A stretch of 64,000 bases of DNA from Cichorium intybus (lineage: Eukaryota; Streptophyta; Magnoliopsida; Asterales; Asteraceae): contig CM042012.1 of the NCBI GenBank assembly GCA_023525715.1, positions 42,627,028 to 42,691,027 on the forward strand, in the 5' to 3' direction. Positions 22,976-36,775 of the stretch are shown one piece after another (the first letter of the stretch is position 1; every line of letters starts with the position of its first letter). The notes under the pieces are model-generated. The model made no database searches and had not been told where the DNA came from. It saw nothing but the letters and a program-made list of their open reading frames with translations. Made by a program: the position numbers and the translations under genes.

Positions 22976-24748
22976 ATCTTGATTTTGATGATGATAGAGA
23001 TATTTATTTCACAGAAACATAGTAATCCCCAACTCAAGGAGATTCTCAAAATCTAAAAAATTCTCAAGCTCCATTTGATTTGCTAGTTTAAAAATCTGGG
23101 TAACAAAACAAAAAGGTAAATATATACTCGATTCAGTGATCACATATATTGGGGATGAAATTTCTAGGGCTGCAAGGTTGTTTGTGGAAAAACATATTAT
23201 GAACGGTGGAGCCCCAAATAACAAAAGCTTCCTCAACATATCATGATGTTAATCTGGAAGCCAAAATATTACTTTCAGACAAGTCTAACAATTATCGAAC
23301 ACTTTACGTGCACCACAAATCCTAGAAATAAGAAAAGTACCAAATGCACTCCAATGAAAACCTAAAAGCTTTGATACCACTCATCGGGGATCCTATGGAA
23401 GATCCAAATGATTACCTTAGCAATCGTAACATATCGTGAAGATATATCAAATACTTGATCTCATAAACAAGTGCGGAACCCAACAACGGAGCGGATAACA
23501 AACTAGGACGCAAAAATACGATAAATATGACTAATAGTGAGAGCAACACAACGGAGGATATAAACAAATTTAAATGGCAAACAAAATAACTCATGAGACA
23601 CGAGCATTTAACGTGATTCCACCATCAAGGAAATCGTATACATCCACGGGGAGAAACATGCGGTTTGTATTATTGATCAACAATTAAATAGGAGGTTACA
23701 AATCATTACAAGTAACCAAATGAAGAACCTTAAAAAAGACCAAAAGCTCGTATTTAAGAAAACCTATCTGACGATCGTGAATAAGAATCACCAAAACCAA
23801 CGTTTGCCGCATTGGCCAAGATTATGGAATTCTGTTATTCGGAACACACCAGATCTCTCTTACCACAAATATGTGAAATTTTCGGTTTTGGACTTATTTT
23901 GAGGCATATCTCACAATACCCATTATAATCATCCCATCCGATGGATCACATTGCATAAGGTTTTCTCATGTCAAAATCAGTGAAGTCCAATAGATGGATC
24001 CAAGTACATAATTTAGTACTTAAAGTACAAACAAACATAACTCTATTTATTGGCAATTGTAAATCATGCTTATGCATATGACAAACTGCAAGAATACATC
24101 AAATGTATGCATTTTCATGGTAGCTGTAAATCTTGAATTATATGAGTTATTTATTATTATTTTTTTATAATAACAAGATTATGGTTCAAGTAGAACAGTA
24201 TTTTACCATGTCTAAAGAGACAAAATTGATGTTGGAGTGTTTGAAAATTGATGCGTGGGGACCAACACGTAAGCATATATCCACGCTGCTTATTTCATCA
24301 TTTTTCTAGAGGGAACACAAATTAAAAATTGTTAGAATTGGAGAATTAAAAAATAAGTCAATTATCCTGACCTGATTAGATTAATTGAGAACCTTTTTTA
24401 TCTTTATCAAAAGCATAATAAAGCTTACCATATCAACTGTCATTCAAGGAAAGTTAATGATTGGAGGTAACTGATTAAGATGTGAAATGTTTGGATTCAT
24501 GAATAAATTATGACCAAAATGGTGAAATTGAGGGTACGAAAGTAATTTCATAGTTTCATCGACTGTATAGTAAAAATCGGGATGACACTACAATCACTTT
24601 CAAACTATGATTTAGAATTTAGTCAACAACTCAAAATTTATATTATTTTTATTTTTTTTAATTTTTATTTTGATTCTTGAGGTATTCAAGAATGCTGGCC
24701 GCAATTTAAATATGTGGTTTATATTGTTTCTCGAGTAATTATTAAGAG
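22976..24748. other. AT-rich DNA with a minus-strand copia LTR remnant
   Basis: GCTTTGATACCAC at 23368-23380 is the complement of a copia primer-binding site (TGGTATCAAAGC). To its right, 23381 to about 24010 has LTR-like text, including a CATCCACGGGG block near 23650, compatible with a decayed minus-strand 5' LTR. No coding domain is attached. The remainder shows nothing identifiable. Confidence 0.4.
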
Positions 24749-24753
24749 CCAAG
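24749..24753. repeat. Target-site duplication of the minus-strand copia, left copy
   Basis: CCAAG here and CCAAG at 34270-34274 flank the element exactly, which fixes both ends. Confidence 0.8.
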
Positions 24754-25219
24754 TGTTAGGTTATTTTCCATAACTAAAACATAAAATGCGGAAACATAAA
24801 CTTAGATCTTTAATCTCGAATCTGTTACAAGAAACTAAAAACAAAGAAAGATTACATACCTGCTTCCACTGAGCTTTTCAGATCTGATGAAAAGAGTTGG
24901 TTTTCTAGTTGATCTCAAAAGCTCCCTCTAAATCCCCCAACAATATACCTCACGAATTTTAGTGTGTATTTCCGTATATTTAATTTGCTACTCGTCACGT
25001 GTTTATATAGATGGAGATATAACCGAATGTGAGAGATTTAAGGGATAGAGACGAGTTTGATTCAACCAGGAACTTAACCCACATGATAAACACTAGATAA
25101 TGTTTATCTACTATTCAAAATCAGTCCATCAATAATTTTAAATAACATTATCTATTAATATCGAATTTATGATAACAATATATTATTTAGATATTAATTG
25201 GTCCCATAATTATCCAACA
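24754..25219 (-). mobile_element. 3' LTR of the minus-strand copia
   Basis: The 466-bp LTR reads TGTTAGG...CCAACA on the plus strand. On the minus strand a TATA box (TATATAAAC) starts at about 25009. The expected start of transcription, 30-37 bp on, falls at about 24972. This position matters because the inverted arm at 34055-34269 begins at the equivalent base. Confidence 0.85.
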
Positions 25220-25599
25220 ATCTCCCACTGGACCACAATATCTAAATGTATACATAACCATATAAGCGCTTTAACATATGTTATCATAGCATTGGTACCC
25301 TTAAACAATCTCGTCCATTAATCACAACAGTATAGGATCAAAGCAATCTTTGTTACAATTTACGTAACTAAACTCATCAATGGTCACATATACATATATG
25401 ACTAAATGACATAGATTAACCATAAATGTGTGGTTTTGAAATCAATTCAGATTTCCTACGAGTCCCTATTTATTTTGAAGTGAGATCAAACTTCAAATGA
25501 GTGCAAATAATAATGAATAAACTGAATCCTTAATTCTGTACAGAAGTGAATAATTATTCTTAAACAAAACATAAAGCACCAAAATAACTTGCAAAACTC

Positions 25600-25960
25600 T
25601 CACTAAAACAAAATATCATCAATCCTCATCACACCCATGTGTGTAGTATGCTCGTGAAAGACCTTGGGAGGTAATCCCTTCGTGAGCGGATCCGCTATCA
25701 TGGAGTTTGTCCTTATGTGCTATATTAAAATCTTTTCATTTTGCACTATTTCTTTAACAACTAGAAAGTTAATGTCAATACGCTTTGACTTAGTACAACT
25801 TTAGTTGTTGTTGGAATATAACATTGTTGAATTATTGTCACATTACAACTTTAGTGGTCTTTCAATACCAACATTATGCAGCCCCGTGACAAAATTCTGT
25901 AATCATATCCCGAGATTTGATGCCTCAAAGCATGCTATTAAATTATGCCGCTATAGTGAA
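25600..25960 (-). pseudogene. Copia RNase H / pol C terminus, decayed
   Basis: On the minus strand, degenerate but clear copia RNase H text is readable: a CFEAS...GIWLQNFVTG segment, then CDNNST, KSKRIDINFLVVKE, and the tail ADPLTKGLPPKVFHEH followed by MGV. It holds stops and frameshifts. Weak RT-like text may continue to about 26250; gag and integrase are not found. Confidence 0.75.
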
Positions 25961-26249
25961 AGAAGTTAGCAAAGGCTGCTTAAAACTCTTTCATGAAATA
26001 GGCCATCCTGCTACCAGGAAAATGTAGCCCGATGTAGATCGGTAACTATCTTGGCATCAAGTAAAATTAAAATCAGAATACCTAATGATCTCCAAAATAT
26101 CTTATTTTCTATATGTGAGCATATACCATTTTCTTGTATAATCATTTTGTTCTCAATATCATCGTCTAAAACCATAAAGATATATTTTCTCCCACTATAC
26201 TTTTGATGCACAAATCATCTTTTGCATTTATCTCAAAACCAATGAGAAA

Positions 26250-28230
26250 ATGATACGATGAAACTCGTGATACTATAGATGTGATCTCATAAGTTGAGGT
26301 TGTTGAGTTTGTTCGTCACAAATAGGGGACTGAATAACATTGTCGGTCCTTGTTCATAAATTACTAGTTCATGAGTAGGTACTTAAAGTTCACCCATAAA
26401 CAAAAACAATAATATGAATCATGATAGATTTCTCCTTAGTGAAAATGTTTTTAACCTTATTTCTCCCCCAAACTCAACATCCTCAAAGAACATTGATCTA
26501 TCCAAATTGCATTGTCAATGTTCATGCAACAGAGAACTAACATAATCCTCTCATTCCATTCCGTAAAGGTGGTCCCGTGAAGTGCATAAATAGCATCCAT
26601 ATTGCAAATATTATGCCAGGATTCAAATTTGATATTATGAGAAAATAACATATTCCTTCTTTATGCTCATTAATCCATAAACTTTAATCAATAAATTCAA
26701 TTTACGACAATATTGCAAGGTATCAACACAACATTAATATCAAATCTTTGGATAATAATATTAACTTGCAACAGATATCTTGTTTTAGTGATAAAACATT
26801 GACAATAAATTATGTCAATCAATAAGTCCATCTTTGGATCAACTTATTAATCACATTGAACCGAATAATTGTCAAATGTTTACCACAACATATGTATTTA
26901 TCCGACCAAATATTAACCTACCTTTGGGTCGGTTAATATCCGCATTAATAAACACATAAACCATAATATTTAAATTCTTTGTAAATTAATTTTCACAAAA
27001 GAGACCGCTTTGGCGATATATTGTGTCAATAAATTTACTACTAAAATAAATGTCATAACTGAAATTTATCAATAACCAAAAATTAATTTACTTAAATCAC
27101 GTCACAATTGAAATTATTGACAACGAACAAAAAATAAAAATTTTAATCCCATAATCGAAATACATATATTGCGATCGAGATGTACATACTAAATTGACAG
27201 AAAAGTTAATTGATTATATTACAATCCATAATATTAAATTGACAAAAGACTAGGAAATAAATATTAGATTGAAAAAAAATATCTATAAGTTTAACTTAAT
27301 CGTAAATGAATACCAAATTGGTAAATTCATACCATCTTATTCACGTGAGGTCTATTGTCAAATTTGGATTGTCCACTTTAAGATTTTCACAAGCATCACA
27401 ATGTGAAACATATTTACACATTCTTAAAAAACAAATTAAAAGAATAAAACTCTTGACATAACCAAATCATCTGAAAATAAATTAATTTCTTTAACCTTGA
27501 CCTATCATAGTCAATTCCACAATTAAATAATCAAACAACCAAATGTATTTATATATTTACATAAACATTATTGCAAAATTTCATAAAATCAAAATTCGAC
27601 AATACTTTTTGAAACATACACATGATGGACATTAAATTGTTATCCGTAAAATATCATAACACTAGTTTAATATAACTATGTGGCTTCATAATTATTTTAC
27701 GAAATTTCCGATTAGTCCATATTTGCAAAAATTCTATATGTTTGATAACTAAAGCTAGAAACCACGTGATAGTTTAATAAACACGTGATGAGTAGATCGG
27801 AAACGATAACAACCTCAAAAAAAAAAAAAACCTTCAATATGTTGAATTGATAAATCTGTCTTATACAACAAGGACCAAAAGGTAACGTCAATCAAGAAAC
27901 GAGATAAATATGTATTCGAAAAGAAGAAGAGAAAGAAAAAAAAAACTAACAGTTAAATTAATTTGGCAAACATATTCCAACGCCTTTATTTTAATAAACA
28001 CATATGTTTATTTCGAAAACTTATCTATGATATCTTTAAAATTACTGAAGCTAGAAACCAAAACACTGGCAAACAAGGAACGCCGGAAAAAGAAAAAAAA
28101 AGAAGCTTTTAGAAAAGCATAGCGGCAGAATATTTATTTGCAACAAGAAATCTAGAAAAGCAACAAAAGATATTTAAAAAATAATAATAAGATTTCACAT
28201 CTCACTAAAAGTAAAACCGTAGCTTTTAAA
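26250..28230 (-). other. AT-rich non-coding body of the minus-strand copia
   Basis: No domain is recognisable in either strand. ORFs here (for example 26457-26651 and 27910-28122) are short and A/T-biased. Confidence 0.45.
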
Positions 28231-28235
28231 ACTAT

Positions 28236-28904
<669 letters not shown>

Positions 28905-28906
28905 AG

Positions 28907-28918
28907 TGGTATCAGAGC
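28907..28918 (+). promoter_or_regulatory. Primer-binding site (initiator Met tRNA)
   Basis: TGGTATCAGAGC, two bases after the LTR end, is the standard copia site complementary to the 3' end of initiator tRNA-Met. Confidence 0.9.
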
Positions 28919-28966
28919 TATGTTGTTTTCTATACTCATTCTCAATTTATTGAGTATTATATCGAC

Positions 28967-31900
28967 ATGGCTACTTTGAAATACGATATTCCATTGTTGG
29001 ATCGAGATACAAGATTTTCATTATGGCAAGTAAAGATGCGCGCTGTATTGGCTCAGTTGGACCTTGATGATGCTCTGTTAGGCCGAGACAAAATGCCTGC
29101 GTCTTGGTCAGATGAAGAAAAGGATCGTAAAGATCGTAAGGCTCTCTCTCATATCCATCTTCATTTATCTAACAATATTTTGCAGGAAGTTATGAAATAA
29201 AGTAATGCCGCCGCTTTATGGCTAAAATTGGAACAAATTTGTATGACCAAAGATCTCACAAGTAAGATGCACCTTAAACAAAAATTATTTTCGCTTAAAG
29301 AGATCTCACAAGGTGGATCGTTGCTGGATCATCTTTCGACATTTAAAGAGATCATCACTGATCTTGAAGCTATGGAGGTAAAATATGATGAAGAGGATTT
29401 GGGTTTAATTCTTTTATGTTCTTTGCCTAGTTCTTATTCAAACTTTAGAGATACCATATTATATAGTCGTGATACTTTAACACTTCACGAAGTTTATGAA
29501 GCTTTGCATGCAAAAGAAAAGATGAAAGATATGGTATCCACTGAAGGTTCAAGTTCTAAAGGAGAAAGTCTGGCAGTTTGTGGCAGACCATCTGATAAGA
29601 ATGATTCCAAAGGCAAGAACAAAAGAAATTTTAGAAGCAAATCTAGATCCAGACGTTCCAAGTCATGCAACTATTGCAAAAAAAGAAGGACATGATATCT
29701 CTGAATGTTACAAGTTGAAAAACAAGGAGAAAAGAGCTGCTAATCAAAACCCCAAACCAAATCAAGATGATGAAGGAAAAGCTACTTATGATGTTGAAAA
29801 TAATTCTAATGGAGATGTTCTTGTAGCTTTTGCAGGAATCCTAAAAACCAATGATGAATGGATTCTTGACTCAGCTTGTACTTTTCACATGAGTCCTAAC
29901 AGAAGCTGGATTACAAATTATCAACCTATAGAAGGTGGCTCCGTATTGATGGGTGATAATGCACCATATAAAGTCACTGGAATTGGTTCCATTCAAATCA
30001 AGATGTTTGATGGTGTTGTCAGAACTTTGTCTGATGTTCGACACGTTCCAGGTTTGAAAAGAAACCTTATTTCTTTAAGTACTCTTGACCTTAAAGGGTA
30101 CAAATATTCCGGTGAAGGTGGAGTTTTAAAGGTTTCAAAAGGCGCTATGATTGTCATGAAAGCCGATATCAAATCAGCAAACCTGTATCATCTCCGGGGT
30201 ACAACAGTAACAGGTAATTCAAATGTTACTTCAAATTCATCTTCTATTTCGGATACTACTAACCTATGGCATATGCGTCTTGGGCATATGAGTGAACTTG
30301 GTTTAACAGTATTAAGCAAAAGAGGATTGCTTGATGGCCAATGCGTTGGCAAACTGGAATTCTGTGAACATTGTATTTTTGGCAAGCACAAGAGGGTAAA
30401 ATTTAACACCTCAGTACATACTACAAAAGGCATTTTGGAGTATGTACATGCTGATTTATGGGGACCATATCAAGAAGCATCACTAGGAGGTGCTCGTTAT
30501 ATGTTGACAATTATTGATGATTATTCAAGAAGAGTTTGGCCATATTTCTTGAAACTTAAATTTGAAGCATTCTCTGCATTCAAAGAATGGAAAGTCATGG
30601 TGGAAAACCAGACCGGTAAGAAGGTCAAAAAGCTTCGCACAGATAATGGGATGGAGTTTTGTTTAAATGAATTTAATTCATATTGTAAACTAGAAGGAAT
30701 TGTTAGACACTACACCGTTTCTCACACACCTTAACAGAATGGTGTAGCTGAACGTATGAACAGAACCATTATTTCAAAGGCCCGTTGTATGTTATCTAAC
30801 GCAGGATTATCTAAGCGTTTTTGGGCAGAAGCTGCTTCTACTGCGTGTTATCTAATTAACATGTCACCTTCTATTCAACTTGATAAAAAGACTCCTATTG
30901 AGGTATGGTCTGGCTCCCCAACAAACTATTCAGATTTAAGAATTTTTGGTTGCCCTGCTTATGCTCATGTTGATAATGGAAAATTAGAGCCTAGGGCAAT
31001 TAAATGTATCTTTCTTGGTTACAAGTCTGGTGTGAAAGGATATAAGTTATGGTGTCTTGAAACTAAAAAAGGTCGTGATTAGTAGAAATGTAGTATTTAA
31101 TGAATCAGCCATGCTACATAAAGATTCTTCTACTAATATTCCTGTTGAGAGTCAACAAAAGACAAGTGTGCAGGTGGAGCAATCTGTTGACTCAGAACAT
31201 ACACCAGAAAAAGAAAACTCTATTGATCAAAATTCATCAGTTGAGCAAGAGTCTTCTACTCCTACTCCTACTCACCAACCACAACGTTCTATATCAACTG
31301 ATAGACCTAGGAGGGTCATTCATCCTCCCAAGAGACTGATAGAAGAAGCAAATATTGTTGGTTATGCTTTAAACGTTGCTGAAGAAATTGAAGGTATCAA
31401 AGAACCTTCAACTTACACGGAAGCCATTACTTCAGAACATTGCAACAAATGGATAACTGCCATGCATGATGAAATGGAATCTCTTGAAAAGAATGGCACT
31501 TGGGAGTTGGTGAAATTACCAAAAGAAAAGAAGCCTATCCGCTGCAAATGGATTTTCAAAAGAAAAGAAGGTATTACTCCTAATGAAGAAGCAAGATTTA
31601 AAGCAAGGTTAGTTGCTAAAGGCTATAGCCAAATTCAAGGCATTGATTTTACTGATGTCTTCTCTCCTGTTGTTAAACATAGCTCAATTCGTACTTTACT
31701 TAGTATTGTTGCCATGCATAACTATGAGCTTGAGTAGTTAGATGTCAAAACTGCATTTTTACATGGTGAATTGGAGGAAGATATTTATATGGAGCAACCT
31801 CAAGGCTTCATTATCCCTGGAAAAGAGAACTTAGTATGTAGATTGAAGAAATCTCTTTATAGGTTAAAGCAATCCCCAAGGCAATGGTATAAGAGGTTTG

Positions 31901-32958
31901 ACTCTTTTATGCTATCTCATAATTTTAAAAGATCAGATTATGATAGTTGTGTTTATTTTAAGTCAGTCAATGGTTCATCAATATATCTGCTTCTTTATGT
32001 TGATGATATGTTGATTGCTGCAAAAGATAAACTAGAGATAGCAAAACTGAAAGCATAACTAAGCAAAGAGTTTGAAATGACGGACTTAGGTCCAGCCAAG
32101 AAAATTCTTGGTATGGAAATTACTCGTAACAGACAGCATGGAAAACTATACCTAAGTCAAAAGAGGTATATTGAGAAAGTTCTTCAAAGATTCAACATGC
32201 ATAAAGCCAAGCCAGTGAGTACTCCGTTAGCTGCACATTTCAAACTGTCTTCAGCATATTGTCCAAAGACAGATGATGAAATTAACCACATGGCGAAAGT
32301 TCCGTATTCTAGTGCAGTTGGTTCTCTAATGTATGCCATGGTATGTTCTCGCCCTGATTTATCTCACGCTTTAAGTGTTGTTAGCATATATATGGCTAAC
32401 CTAGGAAAAGAGCATTGGAAAGCTGTTCAATGGATTCTTAGATATTTATGCGGTACTTCCAATGCATGTTTACAATTTGGAAGTTCTGGTGAAGGACTGG
32501 TGGGCTGTGTAGATTCTGATTATGCTGGAGATTTAGATAAAAGAAGATTTTTGACAGGTTATGTCTTTACCATTGGTGGATGTGCTGTGAGTTGGAAGGC
32601 AAGTCTACAGAACACTGTCGCCTTATCCACAACTGAAGCAGAGTACATGGCAATTTCTGAAGCTTGTAAGGAAGCTATTTGGTTAAGAAATTTATACGGT
32701 GAACTTTGTGGAGACACATCTCCCACAAAGATTTTTTGTGATAGTCAAAGTGCTATTTATCTTACAAAAGATCAAATGTTTCATGAGAGAACGAAACATA
32801 TTGATGTACGTTATCACTTTATTCGAGATGTTATTTCCATAGGTGATATTCAAGTTCAAAAGATTAGCACTCATGACAATCCAGCGGATATGATGACGAA
32901 GCCGGTTCCAGCAACTAAGTTTGAGCTTTGCTCAAGCTTGGTTGGTATGACAATCTAA
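28967..32958 (+). pseudogene. Copia gag-pol polyprotein (Tnt1/Tork type), multiply interrupted
   Basis: The start is ATG 28967, 49 bp after the primer site. Domains in order: gag (28967-29660), with a stop at 29198; a zinc knuckle CNYCKK...GH...C (29665-29707), broken by a frameshift in an A-run; and protease (DSACTFHMSP, about 29870). Then comes the gag-pre-integrase LWHMRLGHM (30267). Integrase (YVHADLWGP, IIDDYSRRVW, LRTDNGMEF, NGVAERMNR; 30436-30770) has a TAA at 30732. A frameshift lies near 31065. Reverse transcriptase (WIFKRKEG, then LDVKTAFLHGELEED, LLYVDDML; 31390-32200) has stops at 31735 and 32056. RNase H (DSDYAGD, STTEAEYMAISEA, IDVRYHFIRD, NPADMMTKP) runs to 32958. It is non-functional; the frames stay easy to read, so it is fairly young. 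Confidence 0.92.
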
Positions 32959-33060
32959 TTCCAAGGATTGTCGGCACACGATGATTTTATAATGAGGAGT
33001 TCTACAAGTGAAAATTCGTCTCAAGGTGGAGTTGTTTGATTACTTATTGCTTTTAAAGTC

Positions 33061-33071
33061 AAGGTGGAGAT
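33061..33071 (+). promoter_or_regulatory. Polypurine tract of the nested copia
   Basis: AAGGTGGAGAT immediately before the 3' LTR start TGTGAATCATTG. Confidence 0.85.
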
Positions 33072-33608
33072 TGTGAATCATTGCTTTCAAAAAGCAAAAA
33101 GTAAAAGAAATAATTCATGTGGACCCCACATGAATAGTAATCAAATTCAATTTCAAATTGCAATTGAGTTTTGCACGTGGAAAATTCAAAACGATGATTC
33201 TTCAACAATTGCAGCAATTCAGGCGCACACATTTGATTTTCAACAATTACGGCGCACACAATTATTTTTTCAACATCTTCGGCAACGTTTTCGGCTGTTC
33301 ATCCCTATATATAGGGATGCTCATATTGCAAACATTATTCATCCAAAAAAACATTCATTTAATCCATGAGTGTTATATATACATAGATATATATATTGTG
33401 AGGCTCTATGTATTAAAAGAAAAAGAGAGATATATATATTTTCAGTTTCAGATCTTGTAACCTCCTCATTTTCTTCATATAGTGATTATCATCGGTTGTG
33501 CCCGTGGTTTTTTCCCATAAGGGTTTTTCCACGTTAAATCCTTGTGTCCACATTTATTTTCTTTATCGTATTATTTTTATTTTATTGTCGATATAATTAT
33601 TCATAACA
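33072..33608 (+). mobile_element. 3' LTR of the nested copia
   Basis: 537 bp, TGTGAATCATTGC...CATAACA. It differs from the 5' LTR by scattered substitutions and by lacking the (TA)n expansion. Confidence 0.92.
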
Positions 33609-33863
33609 ACTACAGTACGAAAAATATGTAAACCATGGGTTCAATTGCATAATATATATGCATACAGAAGACGTCCGTCGAAAGAAAAATAATGACATTA
33701 AGCAACCAAAACAAAGAGAAAAGAATGTTTTGAGGCAACGAAGGACAACCCAGGTATGTTTTAATTCTAAGACTTTTCTATTCAAAGCATAAACTAACCA
33801 AAAGTTATTTGGATTTTTAAAGCTTTTAAAAAAAAAACAAATTTCTAGTAACAGATTCAAGTA

Positions 33864-33876
33864 GGCTCTGATACCA
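33864..33876 (-). promoter_or_regulatory. Primer-binding site of the minus-strand copia
   Basis: GGCTCTGATACCA on the plus strand is TGGTATCAGAGCC on the minus strand, two bases from the LTR edge at 33879. It sets the orientation of the outer copia element. Confidence 0.85.
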
Positions 33877-33878
33877 AT

Positions 33879-34269
33879 TGTTGGTTATTTTCCATAACCA
33901 AAACATAAAATGTGGTAACATAAACTTAGATCTTTAATCTCGAATCTGTTACAAGAAACCAAAAACAAAGAAAGATTACATACCTGCTTCCACTGAGCTT
34001 TTCAGATCTGATGAAAAGAGTTGGTTTTCCAGTTGATCTCAAAAGCTCTCTCTTGAAATACACACTAAAATTCGTGAGGTATATTGCAGGGGATTTAGAG
34101 AGAGCTTTTGAGATCAACTGGAAAACCAACTCTTTTCATCAGATCTGAAAAGCTCAGTGGAAGCAGGTATGTAATCTTTCTTTGTTTTTGGTTTCTTGTA
34201 ACAGATTCGAGATTAAAGATCTAAGTTTATATTTCCGCATTTTATGTTTTGGTTATGGAAAATAAAACA
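33879..34269. repeat. Inverted U5/R LTR duplication forming the right end of the outer copia
   Basis: The left arm (33879-34053) is the first 175 bp of the LTR in minus-strand orientation (TGTTGGTTATTTTCC...). The right arm (34055-34269) is the same LTR end inverted. It starts GAAATACACACT and ends at TTATGGAAAATAAAACA, directly against the CCAAG duplication. The arms share variants that differ from the LTR at 24754 (CCAGTTG for CTAGTTG, CTCTCTCT for CTCCCTCT), so they are copies of each other. U3 is missing from this end. Confidence 0.85.
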
Positions 34270-34274
34270 CCAAG

Positions 34275-35829
34275 AACCAAAAAGCCCACAACAGGTCTAT
34301 TTTGTACTATTAGGTAGGTCATTGAGTGATAAAGAAAATGAACATGACACGAGGTATCCCATGCTTATGTTTATTTTTTTATTCTAATGTTAACCTCTGT
34401 CTGTCTTTTTTTTTTTTTTTCTGGCTACAAGACGCAAACGGATAAAAACAAAAAAATTAATATCTTTCTAGTCAAAACTGATGTAACAAATGACAAACTA
34501 TCCATGCTTTTGCCTTTGTGATTTGATTAATCTTTTATTGTCCCTTTCTTGTATCTACAATTTGAAGATAATTTATATGATTAACAATAATACCCCCAGA
34601 CTTGCGATTAGATTGATCTCTAACACATGGCACCGCCCAGTTTAGTAGATTACTTACTACCTAATATTCTAATGAGTTTTTTTTCAGCTAATTTTTGATT
34701 AAAACCTCTTATTTTAACAGCAGAATCTTCCATAATGTAATTACTTAATATCAAAGAGTTTGTATAACTTAATACAAGCAGAAACTTTGATGAATTCTGG
34801 TAGGAAACTTCCATTGGTCTGTAAAATAAGGAGAAATGTCACCAAAACTAACAATTTTGACTTCTGAAATTGTAAGCAAGTATTAAGTGAGTGTGAATCC
34901 TCTATTTATATAGTGGTCAATGCCCATAGGTTATGTGATAACTGTTTGATTCTTTTAACCTTCTCTCTTTTGAAGAGCCATGCACACCATGATGGCCATT
35001 CATCGAGGCATTTAAGCATTGATTTGGTCTTTGTGTAGGAGAAATATAGAAATGAAGAAAGTGAGTAAACAACTTCAATTTGAACCAAAGAAGTTGAGAA
35101 TACTTGTTCAAGCCTTCATTGATTAATTTTATTCATATCTTTTATCAAGCCAATACAACAACAAAAAAGATACTCGAGTCCCATATAAATAGAGGGAAAA
35201 AAAAAAGCGAGCCCATACCGAATAATTTCTTACATATGAAACATCAACTCATAATGAAGGATAAAAAGTGGTGTGTGACTAAAGAAATAAAGCAAATACA
35301 AGCGATAAAATTGAAAGTAAATAGGGCGAGAGTAAGCATAAATTAAATATTGTACGGATACACAAACAGTGAAAATAGAATAAAACACGAAGCAGATACT
35401 AGCAATACAGGTCGAAAGTACACAAGAAACAAAAATTCGATGGTTAAAACTGTGCGGGAAGCACAAACAAAATTCTTATTTTATCTCATACACATGTCTA
35501 ATAATGTTGGAACTTGTAACTTCTCTAAGTATGCTGAAAAGACACATAATAAAAGAAAAATACCCGGCAACTCAAATTCTTTGAAGGGGACAACTATTTA
35601 TACATTAGTTCAAAAGGGGTCAATTTTATAAAAGATAAAACTCTTTGATTTTAGGTAAATGTAAAAGCAGGAACGCACTCACCATTTAACAAATATTTAA
35701 TTTGTAATCAACTAACTCCCTTTAAATATACAAAACCATCAGGATTACCGTTGAAAGGGATCAGTTCTATCACTTTATTACAGAAGAAGGTCATAGTTCA
35801 TACCAAATTTCTTTCACACATTTAGTAAA
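34275..35829. other. MYB upstream region
   Basis: No gene seen; the ORFs are A-rich and short. TATA-like strings lie at 34905 (TATTTATATAG) and 35177 (CATATAAATAGAGG). TTTAAATATA at 35721, about 108 bp before the MYB ATG, is the best placed promoter element for that gene. Confidence 0.4.
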
Positions 35830-36775
35830 ATGAGGTGCAATCCATCAGCTAACCAAATAAAGCAAAAAAAAGGTTTGTGGTCACCCGAAGAAGATAAAAA
35901 ACTCAAAGACTACATCCTCAACCATGGCCTTGGCTGTTGGAGTTCTGTCCCCGTTAATGCTGGTAAGTTTATTGAAGGATTTTTTTTTTTTTTTTTTTTT
36001 GAAATGCAGAAAAATTCTTAAAGTTGACTTTATATTTTTCTCAACACAGGTTTACAAAGGAATGGAAAAAGTTGCAGATTACGATGGACAAATTATCTAA
36101 GGCCAGGTTTAAAGCGAGGGACATTCACGACACATGAAGAGCAAATCATCCTCACTCTTCATGGCATGTTAGGCAATAAGTAAGCATGCATCATGAATAG
36201 ACTTTTTATTTTATTTTTTTTTATTTTGGTATTCTAAAAGTTTTAGTTATATCTAAGAAACTAATATGGGGTACCGTACATTTAAATCGCTCAGGTGGTC
36301 ACAAATGTCACAACACTTGCCGGGAAGGAGCGACAATGAAATAAAGAATCACTGGCATTCTTGTCTGAAGAAGAAAATTGTCAATTTAGAAAACATAAAA
36401 GCTGACCCTACGCCTTTAGACATGTTAAATGAAGAATCATCTTCTTCTTCATTAAAGTCAACAAGAACAGGTTCGAGTATCGAATCATCTCAAGATATTG
36501 GAAATTTATCAATTGATGCCAAACCTCTTAGAATCCCACCAAAGATTTTGTTTGCTGACTGGCTTTCACTAGACCAGTTTCAGTTGTTTAGAAATTCGGA
36601 TGAATTGTCAATTTCTGGGGATGCATTTTATAATACTTGTAGTAGGGACATTCAGGAAGGATTAAGAGTGACTAATCAGGAACTAAGCTCTGAGCACCAA
36701 AATTTGGAAATTGATTTTTGTGATTTAATCTTTGAAGAAATTATGTGTCCAAACTTCAACCTTAATGCCATGTAG
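35830..36775 (+). CDS. R2R3-MYB transcription factor, LAF1/MYB18-like
   Basis: Predicted exons are 35830-35962, 36050-36179 and 36295-36775, with GT...AG introns of 87 and 115 bp, giving 247 residues. Both introns fall at the two classical R2R3-MYB positions: inside the Gly codon after VNA, and inside the Lys codon before WSQ. R2 (about 14-66) has Trp 17, 37 and 57. R3 (about 67-115) has Phe 70 and Trp 89 and 108, with the recognition-helix text LPGRSDNEIKNHW. It should bind DNA in the nucleus. The bHLH-contact signature in R3 is absent. An IPPKILFADWLS motif (168-179) after a Ser-rich linker, plus GLQRNGKSCRLRW, resembles the LAF1/MYB18-MYB19-MYB45 group, which in Arabidopsis includes a phytochrome A signalling factor; that assignment is from memory. 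The frame is intact; AATAAA lies at 36908. Confidence 0.88.

Noticed and set aside
35350..35631. 93-residue ORF upstream of the MYB gene
   Set aside because: Lys/Asn-rich A-biased translation with no domain; better explained as the AT-rich promoter region.
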